This document shows positions 54,484-63,374 of a stretch of 64,000 bases of DNA, piece by piece. The position numbers and the translations under genes were made by a program. This DNA is from JALUZX01 sp964561605 (GTDB lineage: Bacteria > Planctomycetota > UBA1135 > JALUZX01): positions 175,665 through 239,664 of the forward strand of contig CAZLQD010000010.1 of the NCBI GenBank assembly GCA_964561605.1, written 5' to 3'. Within the stretch, counting starts at the first letter, position 1. The number at the start of each line of letters is the position of its first letter. The notes under the pieces are model-generated. The model was given only the letters and a program-made list of their open reading frames with translations. It did not search any database and was not told the DNA's origin.

Positions 54484-56210
54484 TCCGACCCCCCGGAGCC
54501 CCGGGGCCTCTCTCCACCGGGAGCAGGCACCTGGCGGACCTTGGAAGGGCCCCGCTTACGGGCCAGGATCCAGGCCGACACCGGCACCCCCTCCTCCCGG
54601 ATCCGGTCCAGGTGGACGGCCCACTGCTCCAGGGGAACCTGGGAGAGGAACCCTCCCTTCACGGCCAGAAGAGCCTCGGCTGTGGGAGCTTCGGTCCGCA
54701 CCTCCACCTGGAGGGGATGGAAACCCGCCTGCTGGACCAGGCATCTCAAGGCTCCCCAGGAAAGGTGGACCGTCTCCCCGGGGCTCCAGGGCAAGGGCAT
54801 ACCCGCCGGGAGGTCCTGCTCTCCGAAAAACAGGGGGCTGGGCGCCGAGAGGAGCAGGAGACCTCCCGGCTCGAGGAGGTATTCCACACGCTCCAGCACC
54901 TCCAGGGGATGGACCTCCCACTGGAGGAGGTCGAGGAGGAGGGCAACCCGGAAGGACCGGGCTCCACCCGGGTCCCCGGCGAGGCGGTCCAGGCTTTCCT
55001 CCAGGCCATCCTTGCCCTGAGGGACACGGAGCACTTCCCCCTTCTCCCGAAGCGACCTTTCCAATTCCTCCCTCTCCCCGGGGTAGGCCAGGAGGAAAGG
55101 GCCCCCCTCATCCCCGGGGAGGGCCGCCAGGAATTCCACGGCCTTCCGGGCGTCCTCGACCTTCAAGGGAGAGGGCCGGGGCCGAAGAGGAGAAAGGACC
55201 TTCTGGTATCCGGAAAGACAATTCCGGCAAGCCACCCAGCCGGGAGTCTCCCCTCCCCACTCGACTTCGTCGTTCCATCCGCAAACAGGGCAGGCCGTCC
55301 GGGTCCACCTTCCGTCCCGGGCCCTCCCGAGTGGGAAGAGAGGGGAGAAATCGGGACTTCCCCTCCTCCCCTCGAGCCGGGCGGCCACGGACCTCAAGGC
55401 CGCCCGGAACCTCTCCCGGTTGCAACACACGTAGAGGTTCCGGTGCCGGCCCAGGCTCCCGGCCCCCCAGGGCCATCCCCGCACCAACTCCAGGTGGAGA
55501 ACGTCCCTCCTGCAGGACTCGCAAAGAGTCAGGGCCGAGATTCCCGAGGAGACGCCGACGAAGAGGTCGCAACGGTTGTAGAACTCCAGGTTGAGCCGGA
55601 AGGGTTCCCGGCACCAGTAGGCCTTGGGATGGAGTTCTTCGAACCTGTCCAGGAAGAAGGGCCTGTTCCCGGAAGTGAACAGGAAGACCGGATCCAGGTG
55701 CTTCAGGGCCTCCAGGAGGTCGAAGGCGAAATCCTCCCTCCAGAAGGACTGGTCCGAGAAGAACTCGGTCTCCACCAGGATCTTGGGACCTTCGGGGAGG
55801 GCCCGCCAGTAACGCTCGGCCTGTTCGACCTCCCTCGGGGAGAGGCGGAGGACGAATTCCAAGGGTTCCCCCCCGGGAATTCCACAGGCGGCCCGGGCCG
55901 CCTCGAATACGGAACGCCCCCGCAGGAGATCGGGGTTCATGTACGCCGCCGGCGTGAAGAACCCCGACCAGTTCCTTTCCAGGCGGAGCTCGTCGATCCT
56001 TCCGTCCAGCTCCAGGGGGTCCCCCTCCAGGGCCACCACTTCGTCCACGAAGGGGTTCTCCGCCAGGATGGGGGCGCAGGAACGGGAGGTGAACCAGACC
56101 ACCCTGCAGGAGGGATCCTCCCTCTTCAGGCGCCTTGCCAGGGGCGTGGCGGCCAGGACGTCTCCCCTGTTGTGGAAGACGGCGATTCCGTAGGTCCCCC
56201 TTCCCTTCAC
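54480..56210 (-). CDS. GT9-like glycosyltransferase fused to zinc ribbon and degenerate methyltransferase
   Basis: A 576-aa three-part protein. Residues 1-285 resemble heptosyltransferase-family GT9 (GT-B fold): FHNRGDVLAATPLARRLKRE at the N-terminus and CDLFVGVSSGISALTLCES in the donor domain. Residues 305-333 form a four-cysteine ribbon (C307, C310, C328, C331; CPVCGW and CRNC). The remainder looks like the second half of a SAM methyltransferase (EVLERVEYLLEPGGLLLLSA, LVQQAGFHPLQVEV), with no good SAM-binding motif I. Start: GTG 56210 overlapping the upstream stop (GTGA). It is the last gene of the glycan operon. Confidence 0.65.
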   Translation of the reverse strand: MKGRGTYGIAVFHNRGDVLAATPLARRLKREDPSCRVVWFTSRSCAPILAENPFVDEVVALEGDPLELDGRIDELRLERNWSGFFTPAAYMNPDLLRGRSVFEAARAACGIPGGEPLEFVLRLSPREVEQAERYWRALPEGPKILVETEFFSDQSFWREDFAFDLLEALKHLDPVFLFTSGNRPFFLDRFEELHPKAYWCREPFRLNLEFYNRCDLFVGVSSGISALTLCESCRRDVLHLELVRGWPWGAGSLGRHRNLYVCCNRERFRAALRSVAARLEGRRGSPDFSPLFPLGRARDGRWTRTACPVCGWNDEVEWGGETPGWVACRNCLSGYQKVLSPLRPRPSPLKVEDARKAVEFLAALPGDEGGPFLLAYPGEREELERSLREKGEVLRVPQGKDGLEESLDRLAGDPGGARSFRVALLLDLLQWEVHPLEVLERVEYLLEPGGLLLLSAPSPLFFGEQDLPAGMPLPWSPGETVHLSWGALRCLVQQAGFHPLQVEVRTEAPTAEALLAVKGGFLSQVPLEQWAVHLDRIREEGVPVSAWILARKRGPSKVRQVPAPGGERPRGSGGSD

Positions 56211-57082
56211 GACTCGGCCTCCATCATCATGGAACAGAGTTCCTCGAAACCCACCTCGGGTTTCCACCCCATACTCCGCAACCTGGCCGGGTCGGAGACG
56301 AGCCTCCGGTATTCCGGAACGAATCCGGGCCTCTCCCTCACCCTCCCGCGCCAATCCAGGCCGGCCCGCTCGAAGCAGGACTTCACCCAATCCCCGAGGG
56401 TCCTGGTCTCTCCCGAGCCGATCACGGCCTCGAAGAAGTCGTCCTGCCCGGTCAGGACCAGGATCCCCCGGGCCGCATCGCCTGCGAAGGTCCACTCCCG
56501 GGCCACGTCCAGGCAACCCACTTCCAGCACATCCTGCTCTCCCCTGGCGATCCTGCGGACCGCCCGGACCACTTCCACGCTGCTGTGTCCAGGCCCCCTG
56601 AAGGGGCTCTCGAAGTGGAAGAAGTATCCCACGTAGGCCGCAAGCCCCAGGGACCTGTAGTAACGGGCCGCCTCCACGGCCTGGATCCGGGCGAGGGCGT
56701 AGGTCGAGGTGGCGGCGAAGGGGGTTTCCTCGCCGATGGGTTCTCCCCTGTTCTCGAACTGGAGGCCGCTCCCGGCCAGGAAGACCTTGGCCCCAGGCCG
56801 GTGCCGCCTGACCGCCTCCAGGACGTTCAGGGTCCCCCTGGCGATGGAGTCGTGGTGGAGGAAGAGGTCTTCCATCCTGGTCGTGGACCGGGCCGCCAGG
56901 TTCACCACCAGGTCCGGAGCGGTCTCCTTCACCGCCCTCTCCACGGCGTCGAAATCAGCCACGTCCAGGGGGCGGGGCCTCGATGAGAGGGAGAGGCCCG
57001 TCACATCCGCACCCTCCCGGCGGAGGAGAGCGGAGAGGTAACGTCCCGCCTGGCCCGTCGACCCCAGGATGAGGACCTTCAT
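56207..57082 (-). CDS. NAD(P)-dependent extended SDR, GDP-mannose dehydratase-like
   Basis: A 291-aa protein with Rossmann motif LILGSTGQAGRYLSALL, DLVVNLAA (the NxA block) and an active-site region STYALARIQAVEAARYY. The tyrosine is Tyr128, but the partner lysine of Y-x3-K is Arg132. FHFESPFRGPGHSSVEVV and EWTFAGDAARGILVL correspond to the FNHESPRRGPEF and RDWGYAGDYV regions of Gmd at 61871-62881, so the two are related. It probably acts on a nucleotide sugar. ATG 57082 overlaps the upstream stop (ATGA). The Lys-to-Arg change may weaken activity. Confidence 0.82.
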   Translation of the reverse strand: MKVLILGSTGQAGRYLSALLRREGADVTGLSLSSRPRPLDVADFDAVERAVKETAPDLVVNLAARSTTRMEDLFLHHDSIARGTLNVLEAVRRHRPGAKVFLAGSGLQFENRGEPIGEETPFAATSTYALARIQAVEAARYYRSLGLAAYVGYFFHFESPFRGPGHSSVEVVRAVRRIARGEQDVLEVGCLDVAREWTFAGDAARGILVLTGQDDFFEAVIGSGETRTLGDWVKSCFERAGLDWRGRVRERPGFVPEYRRLVSDPARLRSMGWKPEVGFEELCSMMMEAES

Positions 57083-59868
57083 GGGAACTTCTTCCGAAGC
57101 GTCAAAGTCGCGAAGGTATAGTCCACGCCGCCGTAGTGGAAATCCGGCTCAGGACAATCCCACCGGGGCTCGTCGAGAAGTTCCAGTTCGGGGACCAGGG
57201 GAAGGAGGTGCTCCAGGATGTCCTCCTTGGTGTAGAGCCTGTAGTCCTCCCGGGGCATTGGGTCTCCCGGCCGGAACCCCTCCTTGAAATCCACCGTGAA
57301 GACGGCGAAACCTCCCGGAGCGAGGAGATCCGAGACCCTCATGAGGAAGAGCCCGTCGTGGCGGACGTGCTCCAGGACCGAGGTGGCGAAGACGACGTGG
57401 AACCGACCTTCGAGGCCGGGTTCGTCCCGGTAGAAGGTTTCCAGATCCCGGTTCAGGACCGGGTCGATTCCGGTAACCTCGTAACCAAGCTTCACCAGGG
57501 CCTCGTAGGCCGTATCTTCGTAGCACCCGGCGCAAAGGATTCGGGGGTCCGGGAACCGGGAGGCCAGGTGTTCCACCACGTCCAGGACGAAGGCCTGTTG
57601 CACATTGGCCCTGGGTATCTTCCGGGCCATCGTCTCCGGGGCGAGTTCGAAGAGCCTCTCCACAAGGGGAGCCAGTTCGCGCCGGGCCCGGTCGTCCAGG
57701 ATGCGGTTGAAGCCCGAGGTCAGGCAGACCGGGGCGGGTGCGACGGCCGTCGCCGCCGGGGAAGGAGACGCCCCCTCCCCGCGGGTGAAGACCCCTTCCC
57801 CTCCCGGTGAGCAGGAATGGGAGGGCTCCCCAAGGGGGAAGACCGGGGCCGCCTCCTTTCCGGGCCGTGCCGCCCAGCCTCTCCGGTCCTCCGCGATCCT
57901 GTCGAAGATCTCGTCGTACTCGGCGGCCGTCCTCTCGGGGGTCCAGGCCCGCTTGAATGGTTCCAGGGGGGCCGTTCCGGCCTCCAGGATCTCCCTCAAG
58001 GACCGGTGGTCCACGCTGACCAGGGGCAAGGTCTTCCCCAAGTGCCGGAACATGGGGCAATCGGTAAGGGCCACGGGCCGGTCCACGCCAAGGGCGTAGT
58101 CCAGGACGCTCGAGATTCCCCGCTTCTTGTTCCGGTCGTAGAGGAAGGCGTTCAAGGAGTTTCCGGCCAGGAAGGTCAAAAGGCCCTCCTTGTCCAGGAA
58201 CTGGTGGCTCACTTCCAGGCGGATCCCGCTCCCGTCGAGGATCTTCCTGCACTCTTCCACCCTCTTCCGTGCCTCTTTCCCCTCCGGGTCCACGAACTCG
58301 GAAAATGGGATATGTAGGCGGAGTACCCCGGAAGGGAACTCCTCCTTCACCCGTGCGGCGAGTTCGGCGAAGCCCTTGTCTCCGAATCCGAAGCCGAAAC
58401 TCCCGATCGTGGGCCGGACCGACTCCTCGATCCTGCCCCGGAAGAACTGGATCACCCGGGAGGTCTTGAAGACCAGGGGGTTCTCGGTCTCCAGGGAGGG
58501 GTCGGGAGCCACGTAGTAGTCGAAGACGTCCCGGCAGGCGTGGTCCGCCACCGCCTGGGTCACTTCGTGGACGATCCCGACGTGGGGAACGGGAATCTCG
58601 TGCAGGAGGGCCCCGGAGACCCAAGGCATGGTGAGGGGATAGTAGTTGTAGAGGATCGCTTCCGGCTCGTACCTCTCAACCGCCTGCAGGAGTTCCGCCG
58701 GCCCGGAGCATTCCACGTAGACGTATTCCCTCTTTTTCGAGAGCCCCAGGGCCTCGGCGAGGTTCTTCCCGAACTGGTGGATCCCGCAGGACTCCTGTCG
58801 GTGTGAGACCAGGAGGACCCGTCCTCTCCCCCCGGGTCCCCCCTCTCCGGCCGGGGACGCCGAAGGAATCTCCACGGGATACCCCGAGACGGGTCTTTCT
58901 CCAGGACTTTCCCCGGCGGGAAGAACGACCCTTGGCCCCGAAGCGAGCAACCCCGCGTCGGCCAGGACCCTTTTGAAGCGTTCCTGGAACCGGGAAGGAT
59001 GCCAGTCGCGGCGCATCTGGAGAACCTTCTCCCTCGTCTCCAGGACGGCATCCCTGATGGAGAGCCCCGGGTAGGGGCGAATGTAGGGATGGATGTGGCG
59101 GAAGGTGTCGCAGGGTGAGACCAGCAAGGGTCTTCCCGCCGTGACGGCCTGGTCAGTGGTGGCGGCCAGGCCCGGTTGTTTCCTGTCGTAGAGGAAAACG
59201 TTGATGGTATTGGTGGCGCACCACCGGATGAGTTCCTCCTTGGAGAGGTAATCGTGGGATACCAGGACCTCGACCCCCGGCTTGGCCATGGCCTTGCAGA
59301 GGGCTGCCATCCTCGCGGCCTCCCTCCCGTCGGCGTCGGCGAAGGTCGCCGGCGGGATGTTGAGGCGGATCACCGCTTTTTCGTATTCCTTGTTCACCGC
59401 CCAGACGACCGTCTCGAACCCCTTCCCCTGCGTGGCGAATCCGAAACTCCCGATCACGGGTATACCCGGATCGACGAACCCGGGAAGGTCCTCCACCACC
59501 TCCAAAGGCCTGGGAAAGGCGTAGACCCTGGGGTCGGGTGACTTCATGGTCGGGTCCGGCACGCAGTATGCGTCGAAGACGTCCGGACAATAGACGAAGG
59601 GGTCGCCGGGAAGCATCTCCAGGACGAAGGTGGCCCTGAAACCGGGCAGGTCTCCGATCCTGTCCGTGTCCAGCCAGGACATGGTCACGTGGTGATAGTT
59701 GAAGAGGTAGAAATCGTAGCCTCCGGGGATATCCTCGAACCTGCGGATGGTCTTGTATTCCAGGAGGTATCCCTCGTCCCCCGCCAGGGCCTTGTAGAAC
59801 ATCACCCCCGACTCGTAGATGCTGCAATTCGCCGGGGGGCAATTCAGGAAGACGCCCTTCGCCTGCAT
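57079..59868 (-). CDS. Duplicated glycosyltransferase domains fused to a SAM methyltransferase
   Basis: A 929-aa protein. Two homologous halves, about residues 1-305 and 348-655, share landmarks in the same order: SFGF at 141-144 and 490-493, a KGF soon after, VSH near 203 and 553, FLYDR at 225-229 and 575-579, then RHI/RHL. The offset is a constant 349-350 residues, so it arose by internal duplication; the pattern suggests GT-B (GT4-like) donor domains. After a Pro/Ala linker, residues 720-929 form a methyltransferase (CAGCYEDTAYEALVKLGYEV, FATSVLEHVRHDG, LLAPGGFAVFTVDF). I start at ATG 59868, which has AAGGAG eight bases upstream; ATG 59889 (ATGA overlap) is the alternative. Confidence 0.75.
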   Translation of the reverse strand: MQAKGVFLNCPPANCSIYESGVMFYKALAGDEGYLLEYKTIRRFEDIPGGYDFYLFNYHHVTMSWLDTDRIGDLPGFRATFVLEMLPGDPFVYCPDVFDAYCVPDPTMKSPDPRVYAFPRPLEVVEDLPGFVDPGIPVIGSFGFATQGKGFETVVWAVNKEYEKAVIRLNIPPATFADADGREAARMAALCKAMAKPGVEVLVSHDYLSKEELIRWCATNTINVFLYDRKQPGLAATTDQAVTAGRPLLVSPCDTFRHIHPYIRPYPGLSIRDAVLETREKVLQMRRDWHPSRFQERFKRVLADAGLLASGPRVVLPAGESPGERPVSGYPVEIPSASPAGEGGPGGRGRVLLVSHRQESCGIHQFGKNLAEALGLSKKREYVYVECSGPAELLQAVERYEPEAILYNYYPLTMPWVSGALLHEIPVPHVGIVHEVTQAVADHACRDVFDYYVAPDPSLETENPLVFKTSRVIQFFRGRIEESVRPTIGSFGFGFGDKGFAELAARVKEEFPSGVLRLHIPFSEFVDPEGKEARKRVEECRKILDGSGIRLEVSHQFLDKEGLLTFLAGNSLNAFLYDRNKKRGISSVLDYALGVDRPVALTDCPMFRHLGKTLPLVSVDHRSLREILEAGTAPLEPFKRAWTPERTAAEYDEIFDRIAEDRRGWAARPGKEAAPVFPLGEPSHSCSPGGEGVFTRGEGASPSPAATAVAPAPVCLTSGFNRILDDRARRELAPLVERLFELAPETMARKIPRANVQQAFVLDVVEHLASRFPDPRILCAGCYEDTAYEALVKLGYEVTGIDPVLNRDLETFYRDEPGLEGRFHVVFATSVLEHVRHDGLFLMRVSDLLAPGGFAVFTVDFKEGFRPGDPMPREDYRLYTKEDILEHLLPLVPELELLDEPRWDCPEPDFHYGGVDYTFATLTLRKKFP

Positions 59869-59885
59869 CCTCCCTTCTCCTTCCC

Positions 59886-61166
59886 TCATGCCCACGCGGC
59901 TTCGAGGCTGTGGATCTTGAACTCCGGGAGGGGAACCACCATCTTTCCTCCCCCTTCGAGGTAGGCCTTCTCCCTGTCCAGGAACTCCGGGAGGAAGTGC
60001 CAGGGTAGGACGAGCAGGTAGTCCGGGCGGGCCTTCCGCATCTCCTCCTCTGAGCAGATGGGGATTTCCGTGCCGGGAGTGAGAAGTCCGACCTTGTCGG
60101 GGTTCCGCTCCGCGATCGCCCGGACCTGGCTCGACGTGACTTCACAATACTGGAGGGTCACCATCCCCTTCGTGGAGGCGCCGTAACCGTAGACGGTCTT
60201 CCCCCGGGCCCGGGCTCCTTCCAGGAATTCCATCAGGGCCTCCCTGGAGAGGGCGACCTTCTCCCGGAAAGCCTCGTAGGGGGCCGGTCCCCCATACCCT
60301 CCCGCCCGCTCTTCCTCCCGGGCCGCCTGCAGGCGCCCTGTCGGACGGGCCGTCCCGCGGGGCACAACGAAGAGGCGGAAGGACCCCCCGTTGCAACCGT
60401 TGAATTCCACGTCCACCAATTCCATGTCCGTCCCTTCCAGGACCCGCTCGAAGGTCTCAAGCCTGTAGTAGCCCACGTGCTCGTGACAGATGGTGTCGTA
60501 GGAGACCTGGGCAAGCATGAGGGGCAGATAACTCAACTCCAACACCCACAGCCCGTCGTCTTTCAGGACCCTCCTCACGTCCTCCACGAAGGAGCGGGGA
60601 TCGTCCAGGTCGTAGAACATGGCGATGGAGGTGACGACGGCGGCCTTTTCCCCGCCCAAGGCGGCCTCCACGGCACTGTAGGAGAAGTAGTCGTTCACGA
60701 AGATGTCGCACCGGGCGGGCCGGATATTGGAGGGGTCCACCCCAACGGTCCGAAGTCCCCTGGGATACTGGGCGAGAAGAGTCCCGTCGTTGCACCCAAT
60801 GTCCAAGACCAGGTCACCCTCACGGGGCCGGGCGAAATCCAGGACGGCGTCCACGAGGCCTGTCAAGTGGTTTCTCATGGACCGGTTGATACCGGAGCGA
60901 TACCAATACCTCGAATAGAGGAAATCCTTGTCCACCGAGTGGGCGAGCTGGACCATTCCGCAGGAGGGGCAGACGGCCAGGACGAGGGGGGCCTTGGGAG
61001 GGGGCGGGGCTCCCGGCGGATGGAAGGCGTTTCCCACGCACTGCTCGCCCAGGTCCAGGAGGGTTTCCAGGCCTTTCCCGCCGCAAACCCGGCAGGAATG
61101 AGTCTCCTCGTAGAGGGGAGTCCCGGCGGACCGGGCCGGCCCAGGGTCGATTCTCTTTTCGGTCAT
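59886..61166 (-). CDS. NDP-sugar C-methyltransferase-like protein
   Basis: A 426-aa protein with the three-domain build of sugar C-methyltransferases such as TylCIII/CloU types: N-terminal zinc domain (SCRVCGG with C25/C28; VCPSCGM with C66/C69), the SAM core (LVLDIGCNDGTLLAQYP at 119-135), the conserved HEHVGYYRLETFERVL loop, and a C-terminal domain with VYGYGASTKGMVTLQY. Such enzymes methylate 4-keto-sugar nucleotides, consistent with nearby dehydratase genes. ATG 61166 overlaps the upstream stop (ATGA); the longer frame to 61340 is rejected. Confidence 0.88.
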   Translation of the reverse strand: MTEKRIDPGPARSAGTPLYEETHSCRVCGGKGLETLLDLGEQCVGNAFHPPGAPPPPKAPLVLAVCPSCGMVQLAHSVDKDFLYSRYWYRSGINRSMRNHLTGLVDAVLDFARPREGDLVLDIGCNDGTLLAQYPRGLRTVGVDPSNIRPARCDIFVNDYFSYSAVEAALGGEKAAVVTSIAMFYDLDDPRSFVEDVRRVLKDDGLWVLELSYLPLMLAQVSYDTICHEHVGYYRLETFERVLEGTDMELVDVEFNGCNGGSFRLFVVPRGTARPTGRLQAAREEERAGGYGGPAPYEAFREKVALSREALMEFLEGARARGKTVYGYGASTKGMVTLQYCEVTSSQVRAIAERNPDKVGLLTPGTEIPICSEEEMRKARPDYLLVLPWHFLPEFLDREKAYLEGGGKMVVPLPEFKIHSLEAAWA

Positions 61167-61615
61167 GGGATCTTCACCCCTCCTTTCCCCGCGATCCGGG
61201 CAAGCTCCCGGTCGATCGCGTCGATGCACTCGTTCCTCTCCAGGTTCAACCGTGCCAGGCGTTTCACCACCCGGTCCTTCTCGCCGGGAGGGACCTTCTC
61301 GAACTCGTAGACCTTTTCCTGCTCGTGCCACAAGGCGCAATTGGTGCGGGCCAGGCGGTCCACCAATGCTCCGAGATCCCCTTCCACCGGTCCCACCCGG
61401 TTCCCCTCGCCCTTGACGACTTTGTGGGCCGGAGCCCTGAGGGCGTCGAGGGGAATCCTTCCCGCCAGGGCATTCCCGAGGAAGGCGTCGATCTCCCCTC
61501 GTATCCGCTCGGATTGAAGGGCCAGGTCCTCCAGACGGTCCGGGTCATTGGTGTGCCACTCCTTGAGTTTGAGGACCGTCAGCTTGTCGCAAAGGGATCC
61601 CAAGGTCTCCGCCAT
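61163..61615 (-). CDS. Small helical protein, DUF4254-like
   Basis: A 150-aa protein, mostly helical. SLCDKLTVLKLKEWHTNDPD near the N-terminus and RTNCALWHEQEKVYEF with LARLNLERNECIDAID near the C-terminus resemble DUF4254, a family often found in polysaccharide clusters with unknown function. It is shorter than usual for that family. Start: ATG 61615; the frame is open to 62113 but that part overlaps gmd on the other strand. First gene of the minus-strand glycan operon, coupled to the C-methyltransferase gene, and divergent from gmd over a 255-bp promoter region. Confidence 0.65.
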   Translation of the reverse strand: MAETLGSLCDKLTVLKLKEWHTNDPDRLEDLALQSERIRGEIDAFLGNALAGRIPLDALRAPAHKVVKGEGNRVGPVEGDLGALVDRLARTNCALWHEQEKVYEFEKVPPGEKDRVVKRLARLNLERNECIDAIDRELARIAGKGGVKIP

Positions 61616-61870
61616 GCCTGCCTCGCGCCGAAGAAATCCGGTACAGGAAGGAGCGTCCCGGAACCGGGCGCGCCCACACCCCTTGGTTCGGTCCCGGCGC
61701 GACCCGGCCTTTAACGGGAAGCCCCGGTGGCATGGAGGGATCCAGGCCCCAAGGAGGGTGCTTTTCGTCAAGCCTCTTCCCGGCCTTCTCCGATAAGAGC
61801 GGAGTGAGGACCGAGCCGAGAAGCTCCCCATGAACAGAGAATCCGGGCTTCCCCGAGGGAAAGGAAACCC

Positions 61871-62881
61871 ATGAAGACGGCCCTGATCACTGGGATCACC
61901 GGCCAGGACGGTTCCTACCTGGCGGAACTGCTCCTCTCCAAGGGATACAAGGTGGTCGGAATCCGGAGGCGGACCAGCACGGACAACTGCTGGAGGATCG
62001 TCCATCTCCTGGACCAGCTGGAACTCTACGACTGCGACGTCACCGACCAGGCCGGCGTGATCCGCGCCGTGGAACAGGCGGCTCCCGACGAAATCTACAA
62101 CCTGGCGGCCCAATCCTTCGTTCCAACCTCTTTCAACGAGCCCTACGCCACGGGGATCGTGACGGGGCTGGCCGTGGTGAACCTCCTGGAAGCCGTTCGG
62201 ATCGTGAACCCCAGGATCCGGTTCTACCAGGCCTCATCCAGCGAGATGTTCGGTGCCGTGAGAGAGACTCCTCAGAAGGAGAGCACCCCCTTCTATCCCA
62301 GGAGCCCCTATGGCGCGGCCAAGCTCTACGCCCACTGGATCACGGTGAACTACAGGGAGAGTTACGGAATCCACGCATCCTCGGGGATTCTCTTCAACCA
62401 CGAATCGCCGAGAAGAGGCCCGGAGTTCATCACCAGGAAGGTGAGTATCGCCGCCGCCAGGATCAAGCTGGGCCTCCAGGCCAAAGTCCCCGTCGGGAAC
62501 CTTTCGGCCAGCCGGGACTGGGGCTACGCCGGCGACTACGTCTGGGCCATGTGGCGCATGCTCCAGCAGGAGAACCCGGGAGACTACGTAGTCGCCACAG
62601 GCAGGAGCCACACCATCGAGGACCTCTTGGAAACGGCCTTTTCCTACCTGGACTTGGATTGGCGAAACCACGTGGTCCAGGATCCCAGGTTCTTCCGCCC
62701 AAGTGAAGTGGACTATCTCCTGGGCGACGCCACAAAGGCGAAGAAGGAGTTGGGGTGGGAACCCACGGTCTCTTTCGAAGAATTGGTTCGCATGATGGTC
62801 CGGGCGGACCTGGAGGACCAGGCCCGAAAGGCGGGCATCTCCCTGGACCAAAACCTCAAAGTTCCGGAACTCGTCCCATAG
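61871..62881 (+). CDS. gmd: GDP-mannose 4,6-dehydratase
   Basis: A 336-aa extended SDR that converts GDP-D-mannose to GDP-4-keto-6-deoxy-D-mannose, the precursor of fucose, rhamnose, perosamine and related sugars. Motifs: TGITGQDGSYLAELLLSKGY (NADP-binding), NLAAQSFVPTSFNEP, active site S123/E125 in SSSEMFG and Tyr147/Lys151 in SPYGAAKLYAHW, then FNHESPRRGPEFITRK and ASRDWGYAGDYVWAMW. The ATG has GGGAAAGGA upstream. It is divergent from, and functionally matched to, the minus-strand glycan operon, whose C-methyltransferase and Gmd-like SDR could use its product. Followed by the repeat region. Confidence 0.96.
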   Translation: MKTALITGITGQDGSYLAELLLSKGYKVVGIRRRTSTDNCWRIVHLLDQLELYDCDVTDQAGVIRAVEQAAPDEIYNLAAQSFVPTSFNEPYATGIVTGLAVVNLLEAVRIVNPRIRFYQASSSEMFGAVRETPQKESTPFYPRSPYGAAKLYAHWITVNYRESYGIHASSGILFNHESPRRGPEFITRKVSIAAARIKLGLQAKVPVGNLSASRDWGYAGDYVWAMWRMLQQENPGDYVVATGRSHTIEDLLETAFSYLDLDWRNHVVQDPRFFRPSEVDYLLGDATKAKKELGWEPTVSFEELVRMMVRADLEDQARKAGISLDQNLKVPELVP

Positions 62882-62986
62882 AGCCAAAGAGCCGGAAACA
62901 AAGCTCCCAACCCGGCCATCGAATCCAACGCCCCATTCTTCCTCCCCCAATCCCCAGCCGGCCGGTTTTCGGCCCCCTTCCCACCC

Positions 62987-63151
62987 CATAAGCCCCGGCT
63001 GGCTCGGGCATAAAGGAAACACAGATATTTCTTTCGTCAGCCCCGGCCCTCTCGTTCATGAGCCAACCTCTTCAAATTCCTCCCCGTCAGCCCCGGCCGG
63101 CCGAGGTCCGGCCCAAAGAGCATCAATTTTCCCGTCAGCCCCGGCCGCTCG
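62987..63151. repeat. Four partial 5' copies of the structured repeat
   Basis: AAGCCCCGGCTGGCTCGGGC starts at 62990. GTCAGCCCCGGCC follows at 63037, 63087 and 63135. Each matches the first 13-25 nt of the complete units at 63185 and 63482 and is preceded by a pyrimidine-rich tract. The third T of GTTAGCCCC is C in three of them; a matching inverted GGGGCTGAC occurs at 63366-63374. Confidence 0.65.
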
Positions 63152-63184
63152 AGTCACGGCCCGCAAAACCACTTTCTCTCTCTT

Positions 63185-63357
63185 CCCGTTAGCCCCGGCT
63201 GGCTCGGGCATGGAACGCAGGGACATGCCCGAGACGCCCGGGGAGTGGCCCCAGCAACGAAAGCGCCACAAAAAACACTCCGAACTGCCACCCACTCCCC
63301 TGACGTCGGGGAATCCTGTTCTTCGAACAGTCTTCCCCGCCGGCAGGGGCTAACGGG
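63185..63357. repeat. Structured palindromic repeat, unit 1
   Basis: A closing stem pairs CCCGTTAGCCCC (63185-63196) with GGGGCTAACGGG (63346-63357), extended by GCTGG/CCGGC (63198-63202 with 63340-63344). It encloses three hairpins: CTCGGGCATG/CATGCCCGAG (63203-63212, 63224-63233), GGGGAGTGG/CCACTCCCC (63240-63248, 63292-63300), and CGGGGAA-tc-CTGTTC / GAACAG-tc-TTCCCCG (63307-63339). All stems are perfect apart from one T.G pair. The strand that is active, if either, is unknown. Confidence 0.75.
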
Positions 63358-63363
63358 AAAATC

Positions 63364-63374
63364 AGGGGGCTGAC
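63364..63374. repeat. Partial inverted copy of the repeat
   Basis: AGGGGGCTGAC is the complement-type end of the GTCAGCCCC copies at 63037, 63087 and 63135. It is followed at 63389-63408 by CCCGAGACGTCCAGGGAGTG, a decayed match to the segment after the first hairpin of unit 1 (63228-63247). Confidence 0.55.

Noticed and set aside
53490..56636. 1048-aa plus-strand frame over the cyclotransferase and glycan genes
   Set aside because: Shadow frame; the lipoprotein signal and QC motifs are in the frame starting at TTG 53506.
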